Origin: Methylotenera_A sp031429035 | GTDB lineage: Bacteria; Pseudomonadota; Gammaproteobacteria; Burkholderiales; Methylophilaceae | Direction: 5' to 3' | Assembly (NCBI GenBank): GCA_031429035.1 | Contig: JANOYU010000110.1 | Coordinates: 1-24,279 of the forward strand | Length of the DNA: 24,279 nucleotides | Shown here: piece after piece, positions 7,713 to 15,020 of the stretch | Numbering within the stretch: position 1 is the first letter of the stretch | How the letters are laid out: every line of letters starts with the position of its first letter | Translations under genes and position numbers: made by a program | The notes under the pieces: generated by a model | What the model was told of the DNA's origin: nothing | Seen by the model: the letters and a program-made list of their open reading frames with translations, nothing else | Database searches by the model: none

Positions 7713-9557
7713 CTAGGCTTTATATATCTGCCCAATTGATAATTTAGTCACTTTGCGGCGATAGCCATAAATTATATTGACGATGGCGCGCGACACTAAT
7801 ACAGCGCTGAACATGCTGGTAAGAATACCCAACACATGCACTACGGCAAACCCTTTAATAGGCCCTGTACCAAACATAAATAGTGCCAAACCTGCAATTA
7901 AAGTGGTGACGTTAGAATCGACAATGGTATGCCAAGCATTTTTGTAGCCCTCGTTAATGCTAGCTTGCGGCGTGTTGCCATTGCGCAACTCTTCGCGAAT
8001 ACGCTCATTTATCAATACGTTAGCATCAATCGCCATACCTAACGCTAGCGCAATCGCTGCCAAGCCAGGCAAAGTAAGCGTGGCTTGCAACATAGACAAT
8101 AGCGCAACTAATAATAACAAGTTAACGCCCAGTGCCAACACCGAAACGCCACCAAATATCATGTAGTAAATCATCATCATGGCGGCAATTGCAGCAAACC
8201 CCCACAAGGTAGAATGCACGCCACGTTTAATATTTTCCTCGCCCATACTTGGGCCCACGGTACGTTCTTCTATAATTTCCATCGGTGCCGCCAGCGCGCC
8301 AGCACGTAATAGCAGTGAAATATCTGTGGCTTCTTGCGCATTGGCCATGCCAGATATTTGCACGTGGCCACCACCAATTTCCTCGTTAATTACTGGTGCT
8401 GTAATTACCTCGGTGCTATTTTTCTCAATCAATAAAATCGCCATGCGCTTGCCTACGTTATCGCGCGTAACATTTTTAAAAATGCCCGCGCCACGGCCAT
8501 CTAAGGTTACGTTTACAACAGAGCCACCTGTTTGGCCATTAACGCCAGGCCCTGCGTCAGTAATACGGTCGCCCGTCAGCACCACGTTTTTCTTCACCAA
8601 AATACCACGACCTTCGCGGTCTTTATAATACTCATCACCAAATGGCACTTGGCCTTTTTCGGCAGCCTCTATGGTGGCCATGTCTTTTTTATCTTCATCT
8701 ACCATGCGAATTTCTAAGGTAGCGGTACGGCCAAGCAGCTCTTTCGCTTTTGCGGTATCTTGAACACCTGGCAATTGCACCACAATGCGGTCAAAACCTT
8801 GTTGCTGCACAATGGGTTCGGCCACGCCCAGCTCGTTAATACGGTTATGCAGCGTTTGCAAATTTTGCTTCAACGCAAATTCTTGTATTTTGGTTTTTGT
8901 CACCTCGCCAATGCTAGCAATCAGCAAATAATCTTTGTCTGCAGATTTATCGGTATAAGTTAAATCGGGATAATCTTTGCTTAACACTTTGCGCGCTTTT
9001 TCTAGCTCGCTGGCGTTTTCAAATTTTACTTCTACAGATTGATTATTGCGACTAATGCCAAAATAATTCACTTTTTCGCGGCGTAAAGCGGTTCTAAAAT
9101 CGCCGACGCTGCTTTCAGCGGCTTTATCTAGCGCGGCTTTCATATCTACTTGCAACAAAAAGTGTACGCCACCACGCAAATCTAGGCCCAAGTACATTGG
9201 TCTGGCGCCAATCGCCAACAGCCAATTGGGCGTTTGTGACAGCAAATTTAACGCGACTGAATAATCTTTACCCAAATTAGCGGCTAGTTTATCTTTGGCC
9301 TTAATTTGTTCATTTGGGCTATCAAAACGCACCTTTACGCCGCTGGCATCTAAATAAATGCCATTAAACTGTATGTTAGCCAGTTTAAGCGTATTTTCCA
9401 CTTTACTTAGCAGCGCTGCATTGGCTTTAAGCGTGGCTTTGGCCGGCGATATTTGTACCGCTGGCGATTCACCAAAAAAATTGGGAATGGTGTACAACAG
9501 CCCAATTAAAAAAACAATGGCAACAAGAATGTATTTCCAGCTTGGGTAGCGATTCAT
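7713..9557 (-). CDS. secD: protein translocase subunit SecD
   Basis: Large inner-membrane subunit of the SecDF-YajC complex. The 614 residues begin with one membrane helix (about 8-27), then a long periplasmic region with LGLDLRGGVHFLLQVD near 123-138, the P1 and head domains, then five C-terminal helices. GMAIDANVLINERIREELRNG around 530-550 is the conserved segment holding the Asp needed for proton use in the family. It lies 43 bp after yajC and 65 bp before secF on the same strand. The start has no clear Shine-Dalgarno but the N-terminus fits the family. Full length and intact. Confidence 0.97.
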   Translation of the reverse strand: MNRYPSWKYILVAIVFLIGLLYTIPNFFGESPAVQISPAKATLKANAALLSKVENTLKLANIQFNGIYLDASGVKVRFDSPNEQIKAKDKLAANLGKDYSVALNLLSQTPNWLLAIGARPMYLGLDLRGGVHFLLQVDMKAALDKAAESSVGDFRTALRREKVNYFGISRNNQSVEVKFENASELEKARKVLSKDYPDLTYTDKSADKDYLLIASIGEVTKTKIQEFALKQNLQTLHNRINELGVAEPIVQQQGFDRIVVQLPGVQDTAKAKELLGRTATLEIRMVDEDKKDMATIEAAEKGQVPFGDEYYKDREGRGILVKKNVVLTGDRITDAGPGVNGQTGGSVVNVTLDGRGAGIFKNVTRDNVGKRMAILLIEKNSTEVITAPVINEEIGGGHVQISGMANAQEATDISLLLRAGALAAPMEIIEERTVGPSMGEENIKRGVHSTLWGFAAIAAMMMIYYMIFGGVSVLALGVNLLLLVALLSMLQATLTLPGLAAIALALGMAIDANVLINERIREELRNGNTPQASINEGYKNAWHTIVDSNVTTLIAGLALFMFGTGPIKGFAVVHVLGILTSMFSAVLVSRAIVNIIYGYRRKVTKLSIGQIYKA

Positions 9558-9600
9558 AAAGGCAGCTTTAAATGTTTAAGTATTACGTTGAGATTATTAA

Positions 9601-9930
9601 TTAAATAGCCTTGATAGTACCCGGTGGCAGCATAGTCTGTATGGTATGTTTCTGTACGTTAATCACTGTATTATTTGCAATTTCAATACTTACATAGTTG
9701 TCACCAACTTTGGTTACTTTGCCAATGACGCCACCAGCCGTGGCCACTTCGTCACCTGCTTTAAGTGCGTCTATCATGCTTTTTTGTAATTTTGCCGCCT
9801 TCATTTGCGGACGAATCAACATAAAATAAAACAGCGCGAAGATGACGATAATCGGTAAAAAACTAAATAAATCACCACCTGGTGCGGCTGGTGCGGCGTG
9901 CGCGTTGCTAATAAATAAATTGCTGAACAT
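9601..9930 (-). CDS. yajC: Sec translocon accessory protein YajC
   Basis: Small single-pass protein (109 residues) associated with SecDF and also with YidC. It has a hydrophobic helix (about 22-41) ending in FYFMLIRPQMKAAK, the family signature, then a soluble cytoplasmic domain with LKAGDEVATAGGVIGKV (56-72). It is first of the yajC-secD-secF run on the minus strand. tgt normally sits immediately upstream; here an unrelated plus-strand gene has come between them, so yajC presumably uses its own promoter in the 9931-10023 gap, where no strong one is apparent. Confidence 0.96.
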   Translation of the reverse strand: MFSNLFISNAHAAPAAPGGDLFSFLPIIVIFALFYFMLIRPQMKAAKLQKSMIDALKAGDEVATAGGVIGKVTKVGDNYVSIEIANNTVINVQKHTIQTMLPPGTIKAI

Positions 9931-10023
9931 AACTGTATTCTTTCAAAAAATAGGTTTCTAATTACGGGAAGATTCTAACACAGACTTAAGTTGAATGAGC
10001 GTGACGCGTGTAAGTGCGATTTG

Positions 10024-10701
10024 ATGAATAGTTTGGTAAACTATTTACACAATGAGGAGTTTAAAGACAAGATGACTAAAACAAAAAATCAATTAACGAC
10101 GCACAACATTATCCATGTTTTTTTATTACTACTTTTAGCTGCTGTTGTAATTGCTTTTGTTATAAACAGCAATTTATTACTAGCACATAATTTTTTTATG
10201 GAAAGCATAAAGTATCTTGCAAATATTACCATTTTTAAGTTTTTCATTATTAAATTCTCACAAAACATACCAGCTGCAGATGCTTACTTATCCATGCTAT
10301 TCATAATCTTCACATTGTTATTTATTAATATCTATTTCGTTAGCACTAAATATAAGGGTTTTTGTATGCATGAGGCAGCTCTTCAAAACCAATACCACTT
10401 TTCTGGTGTAGTTTCTTTGCATGTTTATAACAAGCTATTTCCATCAATTGGCATGAGTGGCGCATACAAAAAATTTACAAATAAGCCACCTACCAAAGAT
10501 TTCGATGAGTTTTTAATTGAGCAACTAGACAACGAAGCAACGAAAAATTATTTTATGATGCTAGCTGGACTGGGTTTTGTAATGCTCCCTTTAGCAGCCG
10601 TTTATTTGGCGAATACCGAAATCAATCATTTGGTAAAGTATTGGATGATTTGTTTGTTCATGGTTTATTTACAAACAAAGATAACTTTTAAGCATTTTTA
10701 A
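10024..10701 (+). CDS. unrecognised multi-pass membrane protein
   Basis: I do not recognise a family. From ATG 10024 the protein has 225 residues and about four hydrophobic segments: the first just after the N-terminal THNIIHV, the second around AYLSMLFIIFTLLFINIYFV, the third around YFMMLAGLGFVMLPLAAVYLA, and one near the C-terminus. A soluble stretch between the second and third contains a charged KDFDEFLIEQLDNEATK segment. The gene is visibly more AT-rich than its neighbours and lies on the opposite strand inside the normally continuous tgt-yajC-secD-secF run, suggesting a later insertion. Alternative starts are TTG 9991 and ATG 10072, the latter 13 bases after GAGGAG. That it is a real gene is likely but not certain. 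Confidence 0.65.
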   Translation: MNSLVNYLHNEEFKDKMTKTKNQLTTHNIIHVFLLLLLAAVVIAFVINSNLLLAHNFFMESIKYLANITIFKFFIIKFSQNIPAADAYLSMLFIIFTLLFINIYFVSTKYKGFCMHEAALQNQYHFSGVVSLHVYNKLFPSIGMSGAYKKFTNKPPTKDFDEFLIEQLDNEATKNYFMMLAGLGFVMLPLAAVYLANTEINHLVKYWMICLFMVYLQTKITFKHF

Positions 10702-10716
10702 TTTACAAAGCGCTAA

Positions 10717-11901
10717 CTAGATAGAATATATGCCCTGCGAGGCAATATCCATGCGGCCTGCAGGGCATCTATTCAAAGCGTTAATTTGTGCACGTTTGGT
10801 TTTAAATGTTATTTTAAATGCTTCAAACTCGCCCGCTTCAATCGCATCGCGCATGCCTTGCATCAACACTTGGTAATAATGCAAGTTATGAATAGTATTT
10901 AAACGTGCGCCTAAAATCTCACCCACTTTGTGCAAATGGTGCAAATAAGCGCGGGTAAAATTTTGGCAGGTGTAGCAAGTACAATCGCTGTCTAGCGGTT
11001 TTAAATCGTGCTTGTAGCCCGCATTTTTTATTTTAATATCGCCATATTGCGTAAATAGCCAACCGTTGCGCGCGTTGCGGGTGGGCATGACGCAATCGAA
11101 CATATCAATACCGTGACTTACTGCATCCACTAAGTCTTCTGGCGTGCCAACGCCCATTAAATAACGTGGTTTGTGTTGCGGCAATTTAGGTGCGGTGTGC
11201 GCTAAAATACGTAGCATATCGTCTTTCGGCTCGCCTACAGAAAGCCCGCCAATCGCAAAGCCGTCAAAATCAATATCGACCAAGCCTGCTAGTGAAATAT
11301 CGCGTAAATCTTCAAACATGCCGCCTTGAATGATGCCGAACAAAGCGTTGCTATTTCCAGCATGTGCATCTTTACTGCGCTTCGCCCAACGTAAACTAAG
11401 CTGCATCGAATCTGCAGCTTCTTTATGGGTGGCGGGGTAAGGTGTGCATTCGTCAAAAATCATGACGATATCTGAGTTTAAAACCTTTTGAATGCGCATC
11501 GATTCTTCTGGCGTTAAAAAGCAAGTGTCGCCATTAATTGGGCTTTGAAACTTCACGCCTTCTTCCGAGATTTTGCGCATCGCGCCCAAGCTCCACACCT
11601 GAAAGCCGCCAGAATCGGTGAGTATTGGCCCACTCCAGCCCATAAATTTGTGCAAGCCGCCATGTGCAGCAATCACTTCTAACCCTGGCCGCAACCACAA
11701 GTGAAAGGTGTTGCCCAGCACAATATGCGCGTTAATTTCGTGCAGCTCTAGCGGCGACATGGCTTTTACCGTGCCATAAGTGCCAACTGGCATAAAGGCT
11801 GGCGTTTGCACATCGCCATGTGCCAAATGTACAGTGCCGCGACGCGCAAGGCCGTTGTTGTTGTTGTTGGGCGCTGCTGGTTTGTGTAGGGTAAATTTCA
11901 T
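10717..11901 (-). CDS. tgt: queuine tRNA-ribosyltransferase with a repeat-derived C-terminal tail
   Basis: Exchanges guanine 34 of GUN-anticodon tRNAs for preQ1 in queuosine synthesis. The 394 residues include the substrate-binding DSGGFQV (96-102, Asp96), GGLSVGE (218-224), the nucleophile Asp269 in FDCVMPTRNARNGW, and the zinc site CTCYTC (Cys307, 309, 312) with His338. Two oddities are visible. Near the N-terminus, five GTT triplets on the plus strand (11854-11868) encode Asn12-Asn16. At the other end, residues 378-391 are encoded by copy B of the 39-bp palindromic repeat, giving a tail (CPAGRMDIASQG) unlike other Tgt proteins. All catalytic and metal residues remain, so the enzyme should work. 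No clear Shine-Dalgarno is seen. Confidence 0.96.
   Translation of the reverse strand: MKFTLHKPAAPNNNNNGLARRGTVHLAHGDVQTPAFMPVGTYGTVKAMSPLELHEINAHIVLGNTFHLWLRPGLEVIAAHGGLHKFMGWSGPILTDSGGFQVWSLGAMRKISEEGVKFQSPINGDTCFLTPEESMRIQKVLNSDIVMIFDECTPYPATHKEAADSMQLSLRWAKRSKDAHAGNSNALFGIIQGGMFEDLRDISLAGLVDIDFDGFAIGGLSVGEPKDDMLRILAHTAPKLPQHKPRYLMGVGTPEDLVDAVSHGIDMFDCVMPTRNARNGWLFTQYGDIKIKNAGYKHDLKPLDSDCTCYTCQNFTRAYLHHLHKVGEILGARLNTIHNLHYYQVLMQGMRDAIEAGEFEAFKITFKTKRAQINALNRCPAGRMDIASQGIYSI
10730..10768 (+). repeat. 39-bp palindromic repeat, copy B (tgt 3' end)
   Basis: ATGCCCTGC (10730-10738) is the exact reverse complement of GCAGGGCAT (10760-10768), and AGGC pairs with GCCT further in, with one bulged base and a centre TATCCATGCG. 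All six frames of this copy are free of stops. It encodes residues 378-391 of tgt on the minus strand, ending 11 bp before the tgt stop codon. Confidence 0.9.
11854..11868 (+). repeat. (GTT)5 triplet run inside tgt
   Basis: Five perfect GTT triplets encode Asn12-Asn16 of Tgt on the other strand. Such a run may vary in length by slippage in steps of one residue without breaking the frame. Confidence 0.8.
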
Positions 11902-12048
11902 AAGTTAAAAGCATACTAAAAATGTGGATGATGATACGAAGCCTGTAATAATTTTGTAATATTTGATACAGTTGCGCATCAATCAATTAATTGGCAATTT
12001 TAATTAATAAACATAACCAGTTAATAAACTTAAAAAGAAAAGTAAATA

Positions 12049-13713
12049 ATGCAAAAATCCAGCATGAGCAACTTGGCATTAGCAGGCTGCACCTTTGCGC
12101 TGATGCTTGTGCCAGTGTCGTTGCTATTTTTGTTGCTGCCTGCAAACGGCATAGAGCCAATAGTGTATTACAAAAGGCTATTACTTGGTTTGGGTTTAAA
12201 TGCATTATTTAGTTTTTTTATGCCGTTTGCTATAAACATATTGCCAGCTGCACTTAAAAAAACACTATTTTTTGTGATTGCATTTTTAAGTGTGATATTT
12301 GTCACTGTGTCGGTATTCCATTTAAAAATTTATCATCAACAGCTATCTGCGCAATCGCTAACTATTTTGCTAGATACCAATTTTAAAGAGGCGCGTGAAT
12401 ATGCTGGGTTTTATTCATCTAGCTTAACAATATTGGCCGTTTTAGCAGCTTTTATAATAATGTTGACGATTGCGGCTTGGGCATGGCGCAGCTTTAAGCT
12501 TGTAGTGATTAGTAAAATATACGCTGTTGGTGCATTTTTGCTTGTAATCGCTTTGGGTGCAGTTGGCTGGAATAAAATCTATTTTGCCATAAGCAACCCC
12601 ATTCCATTTTTTGTGCAAATGGGCTTAGAGGTTTCTGCAACGCATGCTGCAGAAGCACAAATATTAAATGCAAAAGCAAAAAATAGTGGTGCCACTTTAA
12701 CCAGCCAATTTAACACTAGCCAATTTAAAAAAGCAGCACTGCACTTAATTATTTTAGGAGAATCTGCAACGCCTAGCCATATGTCGCTGTATGGCTACGA
12801 GCGAGAGACCAACCCGCAATTAAAGCAAGCCAAGCAAGGGCTAGACTTTTTTTTAGCAAAAAATAGCTGCTCTAGCCAGCCTTCTACACACTTATCTATT
12901 GCCGATATTATGTTAGGTGGCCAAGCACAAAAAATTGATGCAGACGGCGCGGCGCCTGCCAATATGCTTTCTATTATGAAAGACGCAGGCTACCAAATCG
13001 ATTGGCTATCTAATCAACAGCAAGCAGGTTATGGTGCGGCGCGTGCTTTTTGGTCTGGCGCATTACATCAATCCGTCTTTTTAAACAAAACAGATTACCG
13101 GCTTGGCTATGATTTTGATGAAACATTGTTGCCAGCGGTTGAATCGGCTTTAACCAAACAACTTCAGCCCAAAGTGGTTGTGGTGCATATGTTGGGCTCG
13201 CACCCAGGTTACATGATGCGCTACCCTAAAAAGTTTGAGCGATGGGCGGGCGCAGCAGAAGTGCCAGATTCGGTTGCCCGAAAAAATGCTGCAGATTTTG
13301 ATGCGGCCGCTTTTAATGCTTACGACAACAGTTTGTTGTATTCTGATTACGTTATTGCAAAGCTGCTAACTTTAGCGCAAAAACATCAAGTTGCATCGGT
13401 GGTTTATTTTTCTGATCATGGTCAAAATTTGGGTGAAACCAATAGCCATGTTGGCCACAGTACAGAAAACGGCCCAAGGCAAGGCTTTAGTGTGCCGTTG
13501 TTATTTTGGCTGAATACCGACCAATTAACTGGGTTAAATTTAGATTACACCACTTTTAAAGCGAACCTTGAAAAACCGTTTTCACTAGAGCGCATAGAGT
13601 ATAGTTTGTTTGATTTATATGGCATTGTGCTGCTGCAATCGCAGCCAGAAAAAAGTTTATTTTCTAATCAATATCAAGTGGCTAAAAGGCATTGTGACGA
13701 TATTAAATATTGA
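12049..13713 (+). CDS. phosphoethanolamine transferase-like membrane enzyme (sulfatase fold)
   Basis: A 554-residue inner-membrane protein of the EptA/CptA/OpgE group, which move phosphoethanolamine from phosphatidylethanolamine onto lipid A, core sugars or periplasmic glucans. Five membrane helices occupy about 1-180. The periplasmic alkaline-phosphatase-like domain has ILGESATPSHMSLYGYERE (235-253) with metal ligand Glu238, HMLGSHPGY (380-388), and SDHGQNLGE (455-463) with Asp456 and His457, then His470. The nucleophile is expected within NSCSSQPSTHLS (272-283), probably Thr280 or a nearby Ser; that motif differs from the EptA one, so the acceptor may differ too. It starts a plus-strand run of lipid genes, 31 bp before the next. 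Family confident, acceptor unknown. Confidence 0.85.
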   Translation: MQKSSMSNLALAGCTFALMLVPVSLLFLLLPANGIEPIVYYKRLLLGLGLNALFSFFMPFAINILPAALKKTLFFVIAFLSVIFVTVSVFHLKIYHQQLSAQSLTILLDTNFKEAREYAGFYSSSLTILAVLAAFIIMLTIAAWAWRSFKLVVISKIYAVGAFLLVIALGAVGWNKIYFAISNPIPFFVQMGLEVSATHAAEAQILNAKAKNSGATLTSQFNTSQFKKAALHLIILGESATPSHMSLYGYERETNPQLKQAKQGLDFFLAKNSCSSQPSTHLSIADIMLGGQAQKIDADGAAPANMLSIMKDAGYQIDWLSNQQQAGYGAARAFWSGALHQSVFLNKTDYRLGYDFDETLLPAVESALTKQLQPKVVVVHMLGSHPGYMMRYPKKFERWAGAAEVPDSVARKNAADFDAAAFNAYDNSLLYSDYVIAKLLTLAQKHQVASVVYFSDHGQNLGETNSHVGHSTENGPRQGFSVPLLFWLNTDQLTGLNLDYTTFKANLEKPFSLERIEYSLFDLYGIVLLQSQPEKSLFSNQYQVAKRHCDDIKY

Positions 13714-13744
13714 GACACATTATAAATAAGGATAAAAAAGAAAA

Positions 13745-14386
13745 ATGACACAGCCAGATAAACAAGACAATCGTCGCCCGCTGGCCACCCGCAGTGCGAG
13801 ATGGGCAAAATGGTTGGCAGGCGTGCTGGTTAAAAGTAATATTTCACCTAATCAAATCTCTATACTCTCTATTTTGCCTGCCCTGGCAGGCGCATGGATA
13901 TTGGCTTGCAGAGCATCACCATTAAGCCCATGGTTACTAGTTTTAGTCGTTTTATGTATTCAATTGCGCTTGCTGGCTAATATGCTCGATGGCATGGTGG
14001 CGATTGAGGGCGGCAAGCAATCTAGCGTGGGTATTTTGTATAACGAAATTCCTGATCGTATTGCAGATTCATTGTTTATTGTTGCGCTGGGTTATGCCAT
14101 TGCGCTGCCTTGGCTAGGTTGGCTAGGCGCATTATTAGCAGCAAAAACTGCCTATATTCGTGTGTTGGGCGGGGCGAATGGTTTAAATCAGAGTTTCAGT
14201 GGGCCGATGGCCAAGCAACACCGCATGTTTGTCATGAGCCTAGGTTGTTTATTGGGTGCGGCCGAGCTGTATTTTAACGGCAGCTTAAATACTTTGGTAA
14301 TGACGGCATATGTAATTGCGATTGGCGCAGGCATCACTTGCATTACGCGCACGCTGGCGATTGCCAATCAATTAAAACAAAAATGA
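13745..14386 (+). CDS. CDP-alcohol phosphatidyltransferase family protein (YnjF-like)
   Basis: A 213-residue membrane protein related to enzymes that join a phosphatidyl group from a CDP-lipid to an alcohol. The family motif D-G-x2-A-R-x8-G-x3-D-x3-D appears as Asp82, Gly83, Ala86, then Ile87 in place of Arg, Gly96, Asn100 in place of Asp, Asp104 and Asp108. As I recall, the DGMVA...N-E-x-P-D-R form is also found in E. coli YnjF, so it is probably a subfamily trait rather than decay. Residues 45-58 (PALAGAWILACRAS), at the end of the first membrane helix, are encoded by copy E of the palindromic repeat in reverse orientation. It lies 7 bp before the acyltransferase gene, suggesting one operon. 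Product lipid unknown. Confidence 0.85.
   Translation: MTQPDKQDNRRPLATRSARWAKWLAGVLVKSNISPNQISILSILPALAGAWILACRASPLSPWLLVLVVLCIQLRLLANMLDGMVAIEGGKQSSVGILYNEIPDRIADSLFIVALGYAIALPWLGWLGALLAAKTAYIRVLGGANGLNQSFSGPMAKQHRMFVMSLGCLLGAAELYFNGSLNTLVMTAYVIAIGAGITCITRTLAIANQLKQK
13878..13916 (-). repeat. 39-bp palindromic repeat, copy E (reverse orientation, inside CDP-alcohol transferase gene)
   Basis: Its reverse complement matches copy C at about 33 of 39 positions and shares GCGCCT with copy D. The centre CGCATGGATATT and the arm GCTTGCAGAGCAT are identical to those of copy C on its minus strand. The other arm (CTGCCCTGGCAGG) is more diverged, so the hairpin is weaker. All six frames are open. It is the only copy in this orientation. 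Confidence 0.8.
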
Positions 14387-14393
14387 TTGCAAC

Positions 14394-15011
14394 ATGCTAG
14401 TCAACATTACCCGCTTAGGCTTAATTGGCCTGGTAAAACTGCTAGTTGGCGCGCAAGCGCGTTGGGCTGATGCTGCCCCAGATTTAACAAAAGAGCCTAC
14501 ACAAAGCATTTATTTTACTAACCATACCAGTCACTTAGATACGCTGGCTTTGTGGGTGGCGTTGCCCGCCGAGATTCGCACTAAAACACGGCCAGTGGCG
14601 GCAAAAGATTATTGGGGGCATGGCACAATTAAGCGCTTTATTGCCTTGCAAGTGCTGAATGCGGTTTTAATCGAACGCGAGGTTTCACGCCATTCTGACC
14701 CGCTGGCGCCATTATTAGCGGCTTTGCAACAAGGCGATTCTTTAATCATATTCCCTGAAGGTACACGCCGTGCACAAACCGAACCAAGCGAGTTTAAAGG
14801 CGGTTTGCATCATTTGGCCGAGGCGTTTCCCAGCGTAAAACTGATTCCTGTATATTTAGATACTTTGCACCGTAGTATGCCCAAAGGCAGCCATTTACCT
14901 GTACCGTTAATATGCACGGTGCGCTTTGGCGGGGCTGTAAAATTTGACCCTGACGAGCATAAAAAAGAATTTTTAGTGCGCGCCCGCGAGGCCGTGCTGC
15001 AACTAATTTAG
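14394..15011 (+). CDS. 1-acylglycerol-3-phosphate acyltransferase-like protein (PlsC family)
   Basis: A 205-residue acyltransferase with block I NHTSHLDT (43-50; the HX4D catalytic His44 and Asp49) and block III FPEGTRR (120-126), which binds the glycerol phosphate. PlsC-type enzymes add the second acyl chain to lysophosphatidic acid, making phosphatidic acid, the substrate of CdsA encoded just downstream. It is somewhat shorter than typical PlsC (about 240) and has one N-terminal hydrophobic segment. It lies 7 bp after the CDP-alcohol transferase and 9 bp before cdsA, so the three are probably translated from one mRNA. It may be a specialised second PlsC; the main plsC could be elsewhere. 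No strong ribosome binding site is seen at 14394. Confidence 0.85.
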   Translation: MLVNITRLGLIGLVKLLVGAQARWADAAPDLTKEPTQSIYFTNHTSHLDTLALWVALPAEIRTKTRPVAAKDYWGHGTIKRFIALQVLNAVLIEREVSRHSDPLAPLLAALQQGDSLIIFPEGTRRAQTEPSEFKGGLHHLAEAFPSVKLIPVYLDTLHRSMPKGSHLPVPLICTVRFGGAVKFDPDEHKKEFLVRAREAVLQLI

Positions 15012-15020
15012 GAAATAAAT

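Noticed and set aside
8179..8628. Open frame of 149 codons on the plus strand inside secD
   Set aside because: It lies wholly antisense to an intact, conserved secD and its translation is low-complexity Ser/Pro/Ala-rich, as expected of a shadow frame.
11987..12205. Short frames on both strands around the tgt/phosphoethanolamine-transferase gap
   Set aside because: They overlap the N-terminus of the 554-residue enzyme, and nothing supports their translation.
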